From Heterobilharzia americana (lineage: Eukaryota; Platyhelminthes; Trematoda; Strigeidida; Schistosomatidae), in assembly GCA_944470555.2 (NCBI GenBank), contig OX104130.1:77381160-77445159 (forward strand): 64,000 nt of DNA, given 5' to 3'. The notes under the pieces were generated by a model. The model searched no databases and was not told the DNA's origin. It was given only the letters and a program-made list of their open reading frames with translations. Of the stretch, positions 1 through 9,722 are shown one piece after another. Position 1 is the first letter of the stretch. Each line of letters opens with the position of its first letter. Position numbers and translations under genes: made by a program.

Positions 1-798
1 GTGGTTCCTGTGTTTTCTTTTCTCGCTAAATACAGTTACTACTTCTAGCCATATAGTGTTCTTCTTAAGTATTCTTTGAAATTCCTTTTTCTTATACGAG
101 TTTATAAACTCTTCCATACCTGATTTGCATTCAGTGATCTACTTCATAGGAGCTTTCACAATGGGAAATAAGATATACTTCAAAGACTTGAGTATTGAAA
201 TTTAAGGTGTACAGACGTAGTCTGTTTTTACTATTATTATTATTATCATTATTTGACCCTTGGGTTCCTAGTGGAACATAGGGCTTCAGTATCACGCCTT
301 CATTGCATTCTTTTCTCTCCAGTCTTCTTAACCTGGCGCCATGACTGCCCATAACCTTTCATTTCTTCCTCACACGATCTCGTCTATGTCATCCTCGGAC
401 ACCCAACTCGTCCTTTCCCATTTGGATTGGACTCGAGGGCCTGGCCTGGCCTGGCCTGCTGCGTGATGTCCCCGAATGGTTTTCTCAGTGTATGCGCAAT
501 CCAATGCATCTCGACTTTCTTCTACATATTTGTTGGGCGATGGGTTATTTGTTGGTCCGTTGCCAGCCACAGTGACTTCCTTGTTACCAGTTCTTTCTTG
601 TCATTTGATCTTCATTGTCAGTATGGAGCGTGGACGACAGCTGTTGATGATGTATGTCTGCAATTTGTTGGGAATGCTTTTCATGAAGCACCAAGTCTGT
701 CAAGCATCACATAGAAGCACTGACTTGACTGGTATTAGTGTTGAAAATCTAGATCTTGTTCACGCTTTATGCTGAGTACAGTGGAGTGCAGTAGATCT
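1..798. repeat. Left copy of a ~0.8-kb direct repeat
   Basis: This segment recurs at 3254-4050 with a constant offset of 3,253 bases and only scattered differences (for example a/g in the antisense LINE part, ctagatc versus ccggatc). The first ~230 bases are not LINE sequence; the remainder is the 3' end of an RTE-type LINE on the minus strand. The copy starts at the first base of the window, so it probably extends to the left. Similarity fades at about 795/4048. Because non-LINE flank is included, this is a segmental duplication and not two independent LINE insertions. Confidence 0.9.
232..798 (-). mobile_element. RTE-type LINE, 3' fragment
   Basis: Read on the minus strand this is the C-terminal end of an RTE-clade endonuclease/reverse transcriptase ORF, badly broken by stops and frameshifts. 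It ends in a (TAA)n-type tail at about 232-255, as RTE elements do. The phrase complementary to cccttgggttcctagtgg next to the tail is shared with the fragments near 3.5, 6.95, 15.3, 21.15 and 36.15 kb, which shows one family. The open frames on the plus strand here are antisense shadows. Non-functional. Confidence 0.8.
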
Positions 799-1476
799 CC
801 ACACTGATTTCACGGTAATGAACGCCTGCGGTTCCCTCCCATCAAATGTTCATACAACGAGTCCTACTCATATCCTATAACTGCATGGGTTTAAGCTTTC
901 GACACTCTTCAGATTGTAGTGACTATTAGTGTGAAATTTTATGACGTAGAATGACTGATGTGTTACTGAAACGTCTACTATAAAAAATTATGACTTACAT
1001 CACGTTGTTATTGAAACAGCTGAATTTCCAAGTAGTTTTTGAGATTTTAGTTCTTTTCAGTGAAGTTAGATGATAACTTTTAATGAAGTGACTTTCTCTC
1101 CAAATTCATTTTGAACCAATATCCAATATTCCTGAATTTAACATTATATTCACAGTCTTTGAATACACAACTGTCTACACACTGTCTATAGTATCTATCA
1201 GCTTTCATATACACACTTGTACCTGTTGTGAAATGTCAGTAGTAGAATGTTATATTTACCCTACTTATTTCTTATGCATCAAATGTGATCGCCTTCTGAG
1301 ATGTTTGTTCTTCAAAGCTGCCTACTTAAACACAACTACTTATATTTTTCAAAGGGAGTAACTATCTTTGGAATTTCTAGCGTTTATGCTTACTTCAAGG
1401 AATTTTTACATGACCCTCCTTCATCTATCCTTCATTTTATTATTCATAAATATATGTATGAAATGAATTTTTTTAG
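799..1476 (+). other. Intron sequence of the LASP gene, nothing recognised
   Basis: AT-rich sequence upstream of the first visible exon. I see no coding signal, RNA gene or repeat family that I can name. It ends with the polypyrimidine tract and tttttttag acceptor used by the exon at 1477. Confidence 0.5.
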
Positions 1477-1635
1477 GCATACGCTCTAGATCACTATCAA
1501 ATCATAATGGATGTCATTTAGAAGTTGATCCATTGCATCATCATCATCATTATGATCAAGTGATTTCATCACCACCAAGTCAAAATGGATTAAGTCGTTC
1601 GGGTTCTTGTCATTCAATTGTAATTAATAGTACAG
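1477..1635 (+). CDS. LASP1-like: LASP/nebulin-family protein, coding exon A (linker region)
   Basis: Internal coding exon of 159 bases, bounded by a tttttttag acceptor and an ACAG/gtaaag donor. It enters with two bases completing a codon and leaves in phase 1, which fits exon B at 13557 exactly. The 52 full codons encode a low-complexity Ser/His/Asn-rich stretch including a HHHHH run and SSPPSQNGLSRSGS. That is typical of the poorly conserved linker between the nebulin repeats and the SH3 domain in LASP proteins. LIM and nebulin-repeat exons must lie left of the window. The exon sits between the two ~0.8-kb direct repeats. Assignment to the LASP gene rests on phase continuity to the SH3 exon, not on homology of this exon itself. 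Confidence 0.75.
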
Positions 1636-2348
1636 GTAAAGTTTAACAGCAATTTACTCACATAGTCACGCATAACATACACCTACACAATTAAAAAAGA
1701 GTTTATAAATTAAGGCCACTTCTCAACATTACTTACCAGTAGTTTTTTCATGCACACATTCTTTCCTTTTCTCCTGTTAGATTACTGCTCAAATCATAGC
1801 AAACTAATAGTAGACGTTTTTGGTGATATTTTAAAATTTTCTAACTTCAGTATGATAGAATGTATCTAATGCTGTCTGTCAATCAGTTCTTATATTATAT
1901 ATACTGGACTGACTGTAGATTACCCTCAAAGTTCCTATTCAATGAGAACATTACAACGGCTGGTGAAATGAGCTGTTACTTATTAAACCAAAAACTTGAC
2001 TATTAACCAACACCTTGTATATATCAACCTTATTCTACTCACCTCTAGTTTGCACCATTCATTGTATGCATATGACATAAGCCTAGGTACATAAATACAC
2101 AAGCGCTTTTGAGATGACGAAGAATACCTGTAGCTCAAGAGGACAATTTGATGATGTTGTGTTCTTTGTGGTGGACTGTTTAATCGTGGAGCTTACGTTG
2201 TCACTCTAGACAACATAATCAGCACAAACTTTAGAAAGAAGAGTCTACCATAGAAACGTGGGAGAACAGGTTCACTGGATTTCACTCGCCACTGCTCTTG
2301 TTTTGTAATTCGTCCCGCTTTGATGAGTTTGTTTAAGATTTTTGTGAT
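1636..2348 (+). other. Intron sequence; one inverted Penelope-type end
   Basis: Mostly unrecognised AT-rich intron. At about 2155-2215 a stretch (…actgtttaatcgtggagctta…) resembles the reverse complement of about 3165-3232, the 5' end of the Penelope-like fragment that follows. It is probably that element's inverted terminal piece. Confidence 0.4.
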
Positions 2349-3232
2349 TTAGTTACACTTTTGAATTGGGTTCTTCTCCATTGGTTGACATACATTTTGG
2401 TCTATGAGCAAGTCTTCTGCCTTTTTGATGTAATCGTCTTTATCTATGACTACTGTAGTGCGCCGTTTGTCAGCTGGAATTACGATGACATTGTTTTTAT
2501 TTTTTAGTTTTCTAAGAGCTCTCTGGTCTTCACTAGTTATTTGAGTGCAAGTTCGCTTCCGCCTGGTCATAAATACGATTACTGTTGGGTGTCAGAGCTT
2601 AGTTCTGAAGTTTTCGGGGATAACTGTGGGGATGCGAAGAATTCTGGTCCCGAGGCTTCTTCTGTAATGTGATTTAACCCTTTCTGAAGGAGGAATTCCT
2701 CGGATGTGATGAGGGACTGTTTGGATAAGTTGACTGCTCAGTCAATCGTTTCTTCCTCTTCTGATGCCCGAAGTTTCGAGATTTTGACAAGTTTTCTTCT
2801 CTGTTCTTTGCGTCGTCTGCTTGGTTTGGCCAACGTTGTAGTGTTCTATTGTGAGTATCCCCTGGAGCTTTCTCTTCAGGCTTCCTACCATTTGTTGATA
2901 TTTCCGAATTGTATAGTAGGCATCGGTGAACATCAGTTGTATCATGTGTCTTCCACTCCTTGACAGTAATTTCCAGCCTATTGGACAGGCGGTAGGTGGT
3001 TTGTATCTGACAGTAGTTGGTAGGACACACAGGCGTAGACACCCATGGGTAAAATATAATTGTTCGTTTGGGGAGGCCTCCCTCTTGACGAAGTTGTCTC
3101 ATTTCCGAACAATCAGAAGCGCTTAACGCTAGTGGGATTCTGAGATGATGGAGAATATTTGTTTCAATGGTATTGTTCTCTAGAATGACAAGGTAAGCTC
3201 TACGATTAAACAATTCAGCTCATAGAACACAA
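2349..3232 (-). mobile_element. Penelope-like element, N-terminal RT fragment
   Basis: On the minus strand the sequence reads into the N-terminal part of a Penelope-like (PLE) reverse transcriptase. A block near 2700-2640 carries LLQKGLNHI, the usual motif before the RT. The frame at 2570-2349 carries ALRKLKNKNNVIVIPADK followed by TTVVIDKDDYIKKAEDLL, the family's RT0/RT1 region. The upstream frame (3213-2674) is interrupted and shifted. Everything after this part of the RT, including the YxDD motif and the GIY-YIG endonuclease, is missing. Non-functional. Confidence 0.75.
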
Positions 3233-3253
3233 TACCATCAAAAAGAAACATTA

Positions 3254-4050
3254 GTGGTTCCTGTGTTTTCTTTTCTCGCTAAATACAGTTACTACTTCTA
3301 GCCATATAGTGTTCTTCTTAAGTATTCTTTGAAATTCCTTTTTCTTATACGAGTTTATAAACTCTTCCATACCTGATTTGCATTCAGTGATCTACTTCAT
3401 AGGAGCTTTCACAATGGGAAATAAGATATACTTCAAAGACTTGAGTATTGAAATTTAAGGTGTACAGACGTAGTCTGTTTTTACTATTATTATTATTATC
3501 ATTATTTGACCCTTGGGTTCCTAGTGGAACATAGGGCTTCAGTATCACGCCTTCATTGCATTCTTTTCTCTCCAGTCTTCTTAACCTGGCGCCATGACTG
3601 CCCATAACCTTTCGTTTCTTCCTCACACGATCTCGTCTATGTCATCCTCGGACACCCAACTCGTCCTTTCCCATTTGGATTGGACTCGAGGGCCTGGCCT
3701 GGCCTGGCCTGCTGCGTGATGTCCCCGAATGGTTTTCTCAGTGTATGCGCAATCCAATGCATCTCGACTTTCTTCTACATATTTGTTGGGCGATGGGTTA
3801 TTTGTTGGTCCGTTGCCAGCCACAGTGACTTCCTTGTTACCAGTTCTTTCTTGTCATTTGATCTTCATTGTCAGTATGGAGCGTGGACGACAGCTGTTGA
3901 TGATGTATGTCTGCAATTTGTTGGGAATGCTTTTCATGAAGCACCAAGTCTGTCAAGCATCACATAGAAGCACTGACTTGACTGGTATTAGTGTTGAAAA
4001 TCCGGATCTTGTTCACGCTTTATGCTGAGTACAGTGGAGTGTAGTAGATT
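3254..4050. repeat. Right copy of the ~0.8-kb direct repeat
   Basis: Near-identical to 1-798, offset 3,253. The junction on the left (…aaagaaacatta then gtggttcctg) lies 22 bases past the start of the Penelope-like fragment. The LINE part continues beyond this copy to about 4850, further than the left copy does. Confidence 0.9.
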
Positions 4051-4850
4051 TCGCCCCCTTTTTCACGGTGATAGGTGCCTTTTGTGCTTTGGCGATTGCG
4101 GTTTTTGCATCTTCGTATGTGCCGCTTCCACTTATTTAAGCGATGCTTTCTGTGTAGTTGGGTGTGACCGCCTCGTTTATGTTTTTTCGTCGTTAGTTTT
4201 TGCTGCTTATTTTCGATGTTTTTTTTATTTTTATATTTTCATCTTCATTGTCTACTCTGCTTTCGTTTGAATTCGCCTATTCCGTGCCTCTTCTGTCAGC
4301 TTGTTAGCCTCCGCTTGTAGATCTTCGAGTTTGTGCAACACTAGACATAAATCGTCGTCGGCGAAATCCAAATCTTCTGGAGTCTTCTCATGTATCAAGC
4401 ATCGTCTGCCCATCTTCTCACTCCTCACGACTTTTTGCAGGATCCGGTCGACCACAACCATCAGGATCATCGGTGATTGTAGGCGCCAATGTTTTCTTAC
4501 TCATGTCTTCACTTCAGAGTCTTCACTGAGCTTTCCATGGTGAATCACTTGGCATGTAGCACCATTTGGCATATAGATGTTGAGTGTTGTTAAAAAGGTT
4601 TTGTGGTACTCCGTGGTGTTGAAGCAGTTTCCAAATTACTTCTCGGTTGACGCTGTCAAAGGCCTTTTAAAAATGGATGACGTTGAGGTGAGGTAGATAG
4701 TTGACTGCTATTCTATACTCTGTTCCATGATGATGCGTAGCGTAGCTTTGGGACTTTATCCGCACATGATTTGTTTTTCCTGAAGCCAGCCAGCCTGTTC
4801 CGGTCGCAATTTTGAATCCAGATCATTTTTTAGTCTCTCTCTCTATCTCT
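3485..4850 (-). mobile_element. RTE-type LINE, 3' half
   Basis: Minus-strand remnant of an RTE-clade LINE that runs from the (TAA)n tail at ~3485-3508 back into the reverse transcriptase domain. Near 4800-4700 the minus strand reads AGFRKNKSC, the conserved RT motif usually seen as QAGFRxxRSC. Near 4470-4340 it reads LDFADDDLCL, the catalytic (F/Y)ADD region. Many stops and frameshifts. The 5' end with the endonuclease is absent. Confidence 0.8.
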
Positions 4851-5563
4851 GCCAATTCTCATTTTGCTTCAAGTTTTCAGTGAACAATTAATTGGACATT
4901 TCATGTAGGTCCACTGACTAGTCCACCGACGTGATTGCACCTGTGTGGTTGTGTCACTGGAGAAAACTGTATACTCAGCTTGGTTTTAAAAAGCCAAGGT
5001 ATATGTTCGGTTCTTGTGAAAACTAGTCTATAACTATCCGTTTAAATGATGGATATTTCATGCAGTAAGTGATACTTGATTATTTTAACATCCCGGTGTA
5101 AACTCTACCAATGAAATACTTGAATTTAACAAACAGGAGATTTCTGCTTCACTCTTGACATTTTTAAATCCTGTTATGATTAATTTCTTAACTTTGTGTT
5201 GTGAGTTTTGTTTAAGTTAATAAAAATTAGTCTTTGTCACTGATTCTTATGTAGCAATTTTACTGTCTGAATTTGCGATTACATGAAGATTGCATAACAT
5301 ACTTTGCCTAAAAATTCTAATTATTAAAAGGCTATCTTTCACTCCTTTATAGCTTCTAATACACTTCCAGATTATATCAGTTTTGTGTACAATTTAATTA
5401 CATTCTTTATCCAGTCTTCCAAATCACTAACACAAAAGGATTATTGATGATATACTGATTATAATATAATAAGCAAACTACCTAAAATACACTACTCATC
5501 TGTGAAAGCTTTCAAATCACCTACATAACACCGCTATTCAATAAGCATATAATACTCTAATTT

Positions 5564-5604
<41 letters not shown>

Positions 5605-6020
5605 CCTTAAAAATATATACCTTCATAGGTGATGCTTTTATTTCCATTGATATATGTAAACATTATTATATGCCTAGTTCTACTTTCATATGAATGAATG
5701 ATATGGTGATAGCTTTCATTATATGTCGTCTTTGTCAATTATGAATTATAAGTTTATTTTTCAATGCCAACTGTTTGATGTTTATATTAAATTTTGTCAA
5801 AAATAATATCTTGTTTAAGTAGTATACTTTATCATTTCAAAAAAAGCAGGAAAAGAACCTAAAACGTTATCAAATAATACTTTGGAACAGTTAAGTCTAA
5901 GTTCAAAATCATTGAACTTTCTGTCTATGATATCTAGTTTGATATATTCACATTTGCTTACACACTTTCAAATCTGTTAACTGTTTAGTACTCAGTTATG
6001 AAATGCTTTAGGATGAGATT
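4851..6020 (+). other. Intron sequence with a (TA)n microsatellite
   Basis: AT-rich intron of the LASP gene. The only structure I see is a (TA)n run at about 5567-5600. No coding signal. Confidence 0.5.
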
Positions 6021-6023
6021 TCT

Positions 6024-6178
6024 TGAAGGTGTAGGTGTCCTGATCTCTATCCTAGATATAGTGTCATGAATCTGAACTGCTGGAAAGCCCCATAGTACGA
6101 CGAAAGAACTGTTCAGTGCTCAGAGGTTTTTAGTTGTCCCCTAACTAATATCATTCCGTGACTATTATCAACTTGAAT
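6024..6178 (+). mobile_element. Decayed hammerhead SINE, 3' part
   Basis: Aligns by eye with the 3' half of the SINE at 9565-9722: the tRNA-like B-box region, the ribozyme region and the tail (gtcccctaactaatatcattccgtga versus the copy near 9710). The hammerhead core is lost: CTGAGGAG has become CTGGAAAG, although GACGAAA is still readable near 6100. An old, inactive copy in sense orientation. Confidence 0.6.
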
Positions 6179-6783
6179 GCCATAAAACATTACTTTACCT
6201 ATTCCTCGCTAAACTTATTGTGTACAAATGAGACTTGTTTCACAGACTTGTCACTTTTGCTAAGCATTTATCAATCACTTTGTAGATGAGAGATATTACT
6301 TTTTTTATTTGAAGATAATTCTACAAAGAGAACTGATGGTGTATCATCTTCACGACCATAAATGATACTGACAATAGTATCAAACGGTTACCTCCTTGTT
6401 TTATCAAACGCGATCACAATAAAGTTGATTCAGATAATTATACTGAGTATCTTACATGAAACTATTGGTTACAACGTAACAGTTAATATCTTGAAGGTTA
6501 AGATGTAACAACAACTCATCAGCAATGCATCGCAGTGTTTATTATTAACGTAAACCCGTGTAGTGTGACCATACCCATAACTACAGAAAATCATTTGGAT
6601 AATATAACTCAACAGTTATGAAGATGAATCATCGATATTTAACTATATTGCAATCTATCAGTCACTCATCTGTAGCAGAAAACTTTCACCTATTTAACCC
6701 TAATCAAGTTCATAGTCTAAGTTAGAAGTTTCCACATATTATAATGATGGACCAATATCATTTAGTTCCCTTGACAAATTTGA
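6179..6783 (+). other. Intron sequence, nothing recognised
   Basis: Low-complexity AT-rich intron between an old SINE and the Penelope-like composite. No feature that I can support. Confidence 0.5.
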
Positions 6784-6927
6784 ACAATACAAGAACAAAG
6801 GCATTTGCAGAATAAAATGAGCTCATTTTATTTTATGGCCTTTCATCAGCTGCAAACAGCCTACAATTGGAATGAATTATTAGTAGTAGTAAAAATAACA
6901 TAATATACTTCAAACACGCAGAAGTAA

Positions 6928-7816
6928 ATTATTATTATTATTATTAGTCCCTTGGGTTCCTAGTGGAATATAGGGCTTCAGTAGCACGCCTCCATTTCAT
7001 CCTGTTCTCTGAGATCTTTTGAACCTGGTTCCACGACAGCCCACAAGCTCTCATTTCCTCCTCGCACGACCTCCTCCATGTCACCCTCGGACGTCCAACT
7101 CGTCGCTTCCCATGGGGATTCCACTCGAGGGCCTGACGCGTGATGTCCTCAGTCGGCATTCTCAGTGCATGGCCAATCCATCTCCACTTCTTCCTGCATA
7201 TTTGTTGGGTGATAGGTTCTTGGTTGGCTCGTTCCCAGAGCTCCTTGTTGCTTATTCTTTCTGGCAATCCATCTGATTTTCAGTAGCGAGCCAGCGTAGG
7301 TGGCAGTTGTTGATGAATGTCTGTAGTTTATTGGAAATCCCTTTCGTGACGCGCCAAGTCTCTGAACCATACAGGAGCACTGACTTGACGTTGGTGTTGA
7401 AAATCCGGATCTTGTTCCGCATGCTGAGTGCAGAAGATCTCCACACTGGTTTCAGGCTAATGAACGCCTGTCTTGCTTTTCCGATTCTGACTTTGACGTC
7501 CTCGTCCGTCCCGCCTGTAGTTGAAACAGTGCTTCCTAGATAAGTGAAGGAGGTTACTTCCTTTAAGTTTCTCCCGTTGATGGTGACTGGAGTTTGTTGT
7601 TGTTGTTGATGGTGGTGGTGCGGCATCTTCATCACCTCTGTCTTCTCTATATTCACTTGAAGTCCCGTCTTCGCTGCCCCTCCTCTTCTGTCAACTTGTT
7701 AGTTTTTGCCTGTAGATCTTCAAGTTTATGTGACATCAGGCAGAAGTCATTGGCGAAATCCAAGTCTTCTAGGTTCTTTTCCGCCGTCCAGCGTATCCCC
7801 CTCTTCTCACAGCTCC
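6928..7816 (-). mobile_element. RTE-type LINE, 3' fragment (best-preserved C-terminus)
   Basis: Minus-strand C-terminal portion of an RTE-clade polyprotein in two overlapping frames. The frame at 7656-7252 has FTYLGSTVSTTGGTDEDVK and LLYGSETWRVTK. The frame at 7267-6944 has RWIGHALRMP and GRPRVTWRRSCEEEMR. These are the connector and C-terminal domain that follow the RT palm in RTE elements. One frameshift separates the two frames. A (TAA)n tail ends at 6928. It appears inserted within the Penelope-like element. Confidence 0.85.
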
Positions 7817-8048
7817 CCACTGATGAGATGGGAAATTCCGGATCTGTGGAGTGGGGGGGGGGAACAATAAACGAAAATCAGTGTAACTGAACAGACTGTT
7901 AAACGACTAAAAGGTTACCTAATTACATGAAGAACTTGAAAATCGTCAAGTGATTAGTATTCAGTAAGTAATTAATGAGGAGATGATGCAATCAAAAGGA
8001 AGGGGAAGGTTATTTAAATACATATGCAAAAAACGTTTTATACATTTA

Positions 8049-8393
8049 CTAAGGTAAAGAAAGGTTAATAACAGTCTCCTGAGTACATAGGTCAGGTTGA
8101 AAATGTTTGATAGTGACAGCTTCCGCAAACCATAATAAACTTGGTGATCTTTGTTTGTTGATTATCCTGAAAGATTGAGAAACATCTGTTTGATATCCTA
8201 TTTCCATCAGATGCCTGGCGATTGTGCTTTCGTTCAATGTCCTGCCCCCCCCCCTCCATTCCACAGATCCGGAATTTCCCATCTCATCAGATATAAATAA
8301 CCATAGATTTTGACCAAGATATGTAACTATCAATCCTATCTTTCCTTGTCTTACTACCTTAGTGTTAATCTTGGATTTCAAATCTCCATTCAC
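8049..8393 (-). pseudogene. Penelope-like GIY-YIG endonuclease, C-terminal part
   Basis: A 114-codon minus-strand frame. Its last ~60 residues (RHLMEIGYQTDVSQSFRII … FAEAVTIKHFQPDLCTQE … VINLSLP) match, position by position, the region after the GIY-YIG core in the Penelope-like copy at 24.4-24.7 kb (HLVDTEHQVDTRKTFKIV … LSLP). The catalytic GIY-YIG start is missing upstream, and the first ~45 residues look like non-homologous read-through. A fragment, not a working nuclease. Confidence 0.7.
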
Positions 8394-8897
8394 TTCTGCG
8401 TGTTTGAAGTATGTTATGTTATTATTACTACTACTAATAATTCATTCCAATTGTAGGCTGTTTGCAGCTGATGAAAGGCCATGAAATAAAATGAGCTCAT
8501 TTTATTCTGCAAATGCCGTTGTTCTTGCATTGTTCAGACCAATATCAGTCGTGCAGGATTCGTCAATTAACAACCCTATCTATCCTAATACCATCTTTGT
8601 TAGTCTGATAGTTTCTTTTCCCAGTAACACTGATTTTGTTATCAGGGATAGATTGTTACTCAAGTGGTAAGTTTTATGTAATTCTAAAACTTGTCTTCGT
8701 GATATTGTCTAGTTTGCTGACAAATGCTTTGCTACGAAAAACAATTTAATGTGTATAATAAAGAGATGATCGAAGTTGCGTCATTTCTGCGGAATTATCT
8801 AAATGTCAGAGGTTTGTCAGTAGTAGGTACTATTTTTACAAAATCTAATCTTGGTGTATCAATCGATTATATATTAAAAACTTTACTGAAAATTACA

Positions 8898-9004
<107 letters not shown>

Positions 9005-9159
9005 AACAGATACAGTGAACCATTCTAATCAGTTTCTCTTTTGTTTTCATAAAGTTGTTAGTATTTTTCTTATGATTGCTTGTAATTCTCTTAGATTAAG
9101 GAGAAGTAGGCTCTTATTAAATTTCAGACATCAGTTAGGGAACCACGGAAAATCTGGGA

Positions 9160-9208
9160 GCACTGGACAGCTGTTTCGTCCAACTAGCATGGGACTCCTC
9201 AGCAGTAC
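9160..9208 (-). ncRNA. Hammerhead ribozyme core (left arm, minus strand)
   Basis: Mirror image of the core at 9644-9692. All conserved positions are present: CTGAGGA, stem II GTCC/GGAC, GAAA, then GTC. It would be made only from minus-strand transcription. Confidence 0.8.
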
Positions 9209-9643
9209 GCACCCATCACCCGGCTAGGGATCGGACTCACGACCTTCAGGTTTCACGGCGAACGCGTTAACCATTCAGCCACTGGGTTGGTTTCCAGTGG
9301 TTCACAGTTTCCAACTTCTGTCAATTCACAACATAGCGCGACTGTCACCCGAGGTCATCAGTTAGCATCCACTTCACTTCCAACTGGTTGACCTTACAGG
9401 TCACAGCTTCTCATTAGAGCTTCCTGATATCCATCTGGAAGCAAGCCGTGACCTGTAGGGTCAACCAGTTGGAAGTGAAGTGGATGCTAACTGATGACCT
9501 CGGGTGACAGTCGCGCTATGTTGTGAATTGACAGAAGTTGGAAACTGTGAACCACTGGAAACCAACCCAGTGGCTGAATGGTTAACGCGTTCGCCGTGAA
9601 ACCTGAAGGTCGTGAGTCCGATCCCTAGCCGGGTGATGGGTGC

Positions 9644-9692
9644 GTACTGCTGAGGAGTCCCATGCTAGTTGGACGAAACAGCTGTCCAGTGC
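9644..9692 (+). ncRNA. Hammerhead ribozyme core (right arm, plus strand)
   Basis: Order 5' to 3': stem I strand GTACTG; core CTGAGGA; stem II GTCC/GGAC closing a 10-base loop (9661-9670); GAAA; very short stem III CAG/CTG with no real loop; cleavage triplet GTC (9684-9686); and CAGTGC pairing back to stem I with one G-U pair. This is a type I layout with a minimal stem III, which in other genomic hammerheads needs dimer formation to cleave well. Activity is an inference. Confidence 0.82.
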
Positions 9693-9722
9693 TCCCAGAT
9701 TTTCCGTGGTTCCCCAACTGAT

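Larger units (their letters stand above)
6784..8540 (-). mobile_element. Penelope-like element with inverted ends, carrying an RTE insertion
   Basis: A ~147-base segment at 6784-6927 is the near-perfect reverse complement of 8392-8540; both contain aaaatgagctcatttt and caaacagcctacaattgg. Between them the minus strand encodes a Penelope GIY-YIG C-terminus (8393-8049). A second inverted motif, ctgatgagatgggaaattcc, occurs at ~7817-7860 (plus) and ~8240-8290 (minus). The RTE fragment at 6928-7816 sits inside. Inverted or partial terminal duplications are a known habit of Penelope-like elements. That these are the element's own ends is an inference from position. Confidence 0.65.
9130..9722. mobile_element. 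Head-to-head SINE palindrome with hammerhead cores on both strands
   Basis: The arms 9130-9404 and 9448-9722 are reverse complements with constant coordinate sum 18,852, so there are no indels. I can see about two mismatches in 275 bases. The 43-base loop (9405-9447) has its own small GCTTCC/GGAAGC hairpin. Each arm is one SINE whose 5' end faces the centre. Right arm, sense: a tRNA-like head at about 9565-9640 (A-box-like tggctgaatggttaacgcg, B-box-like gagtccgatcc), a hammerhead core at 9644-9692, then a short tail. The left arm holds the same on the minus strand. The hammerhead/tRNA-SINE combination is known from the schistosome SM-alpha family. Confidence 0.9.

Noticed and set aside
427..775. 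Plus-strand frames of 95 and 99 codons, repeated at 3680-4028
   Set aside because: They lie antisense to the RTE LINE remnant and appear twice only because the segment is duplicated.
7817..7865. Hammerhead-like ctgatgagatgggaaa (also inverted near 8285)
   Set aside because: CTGATGA and GAAA are only a few bases apart, leaving no room for a stem II; no stem I partner is visible.
9571..9640. tRNA gene in the SINE head
   Set aside because: The B box is off consensus and no acceptor or anticodon stem forms; it is a tRNA-derived SINE head.
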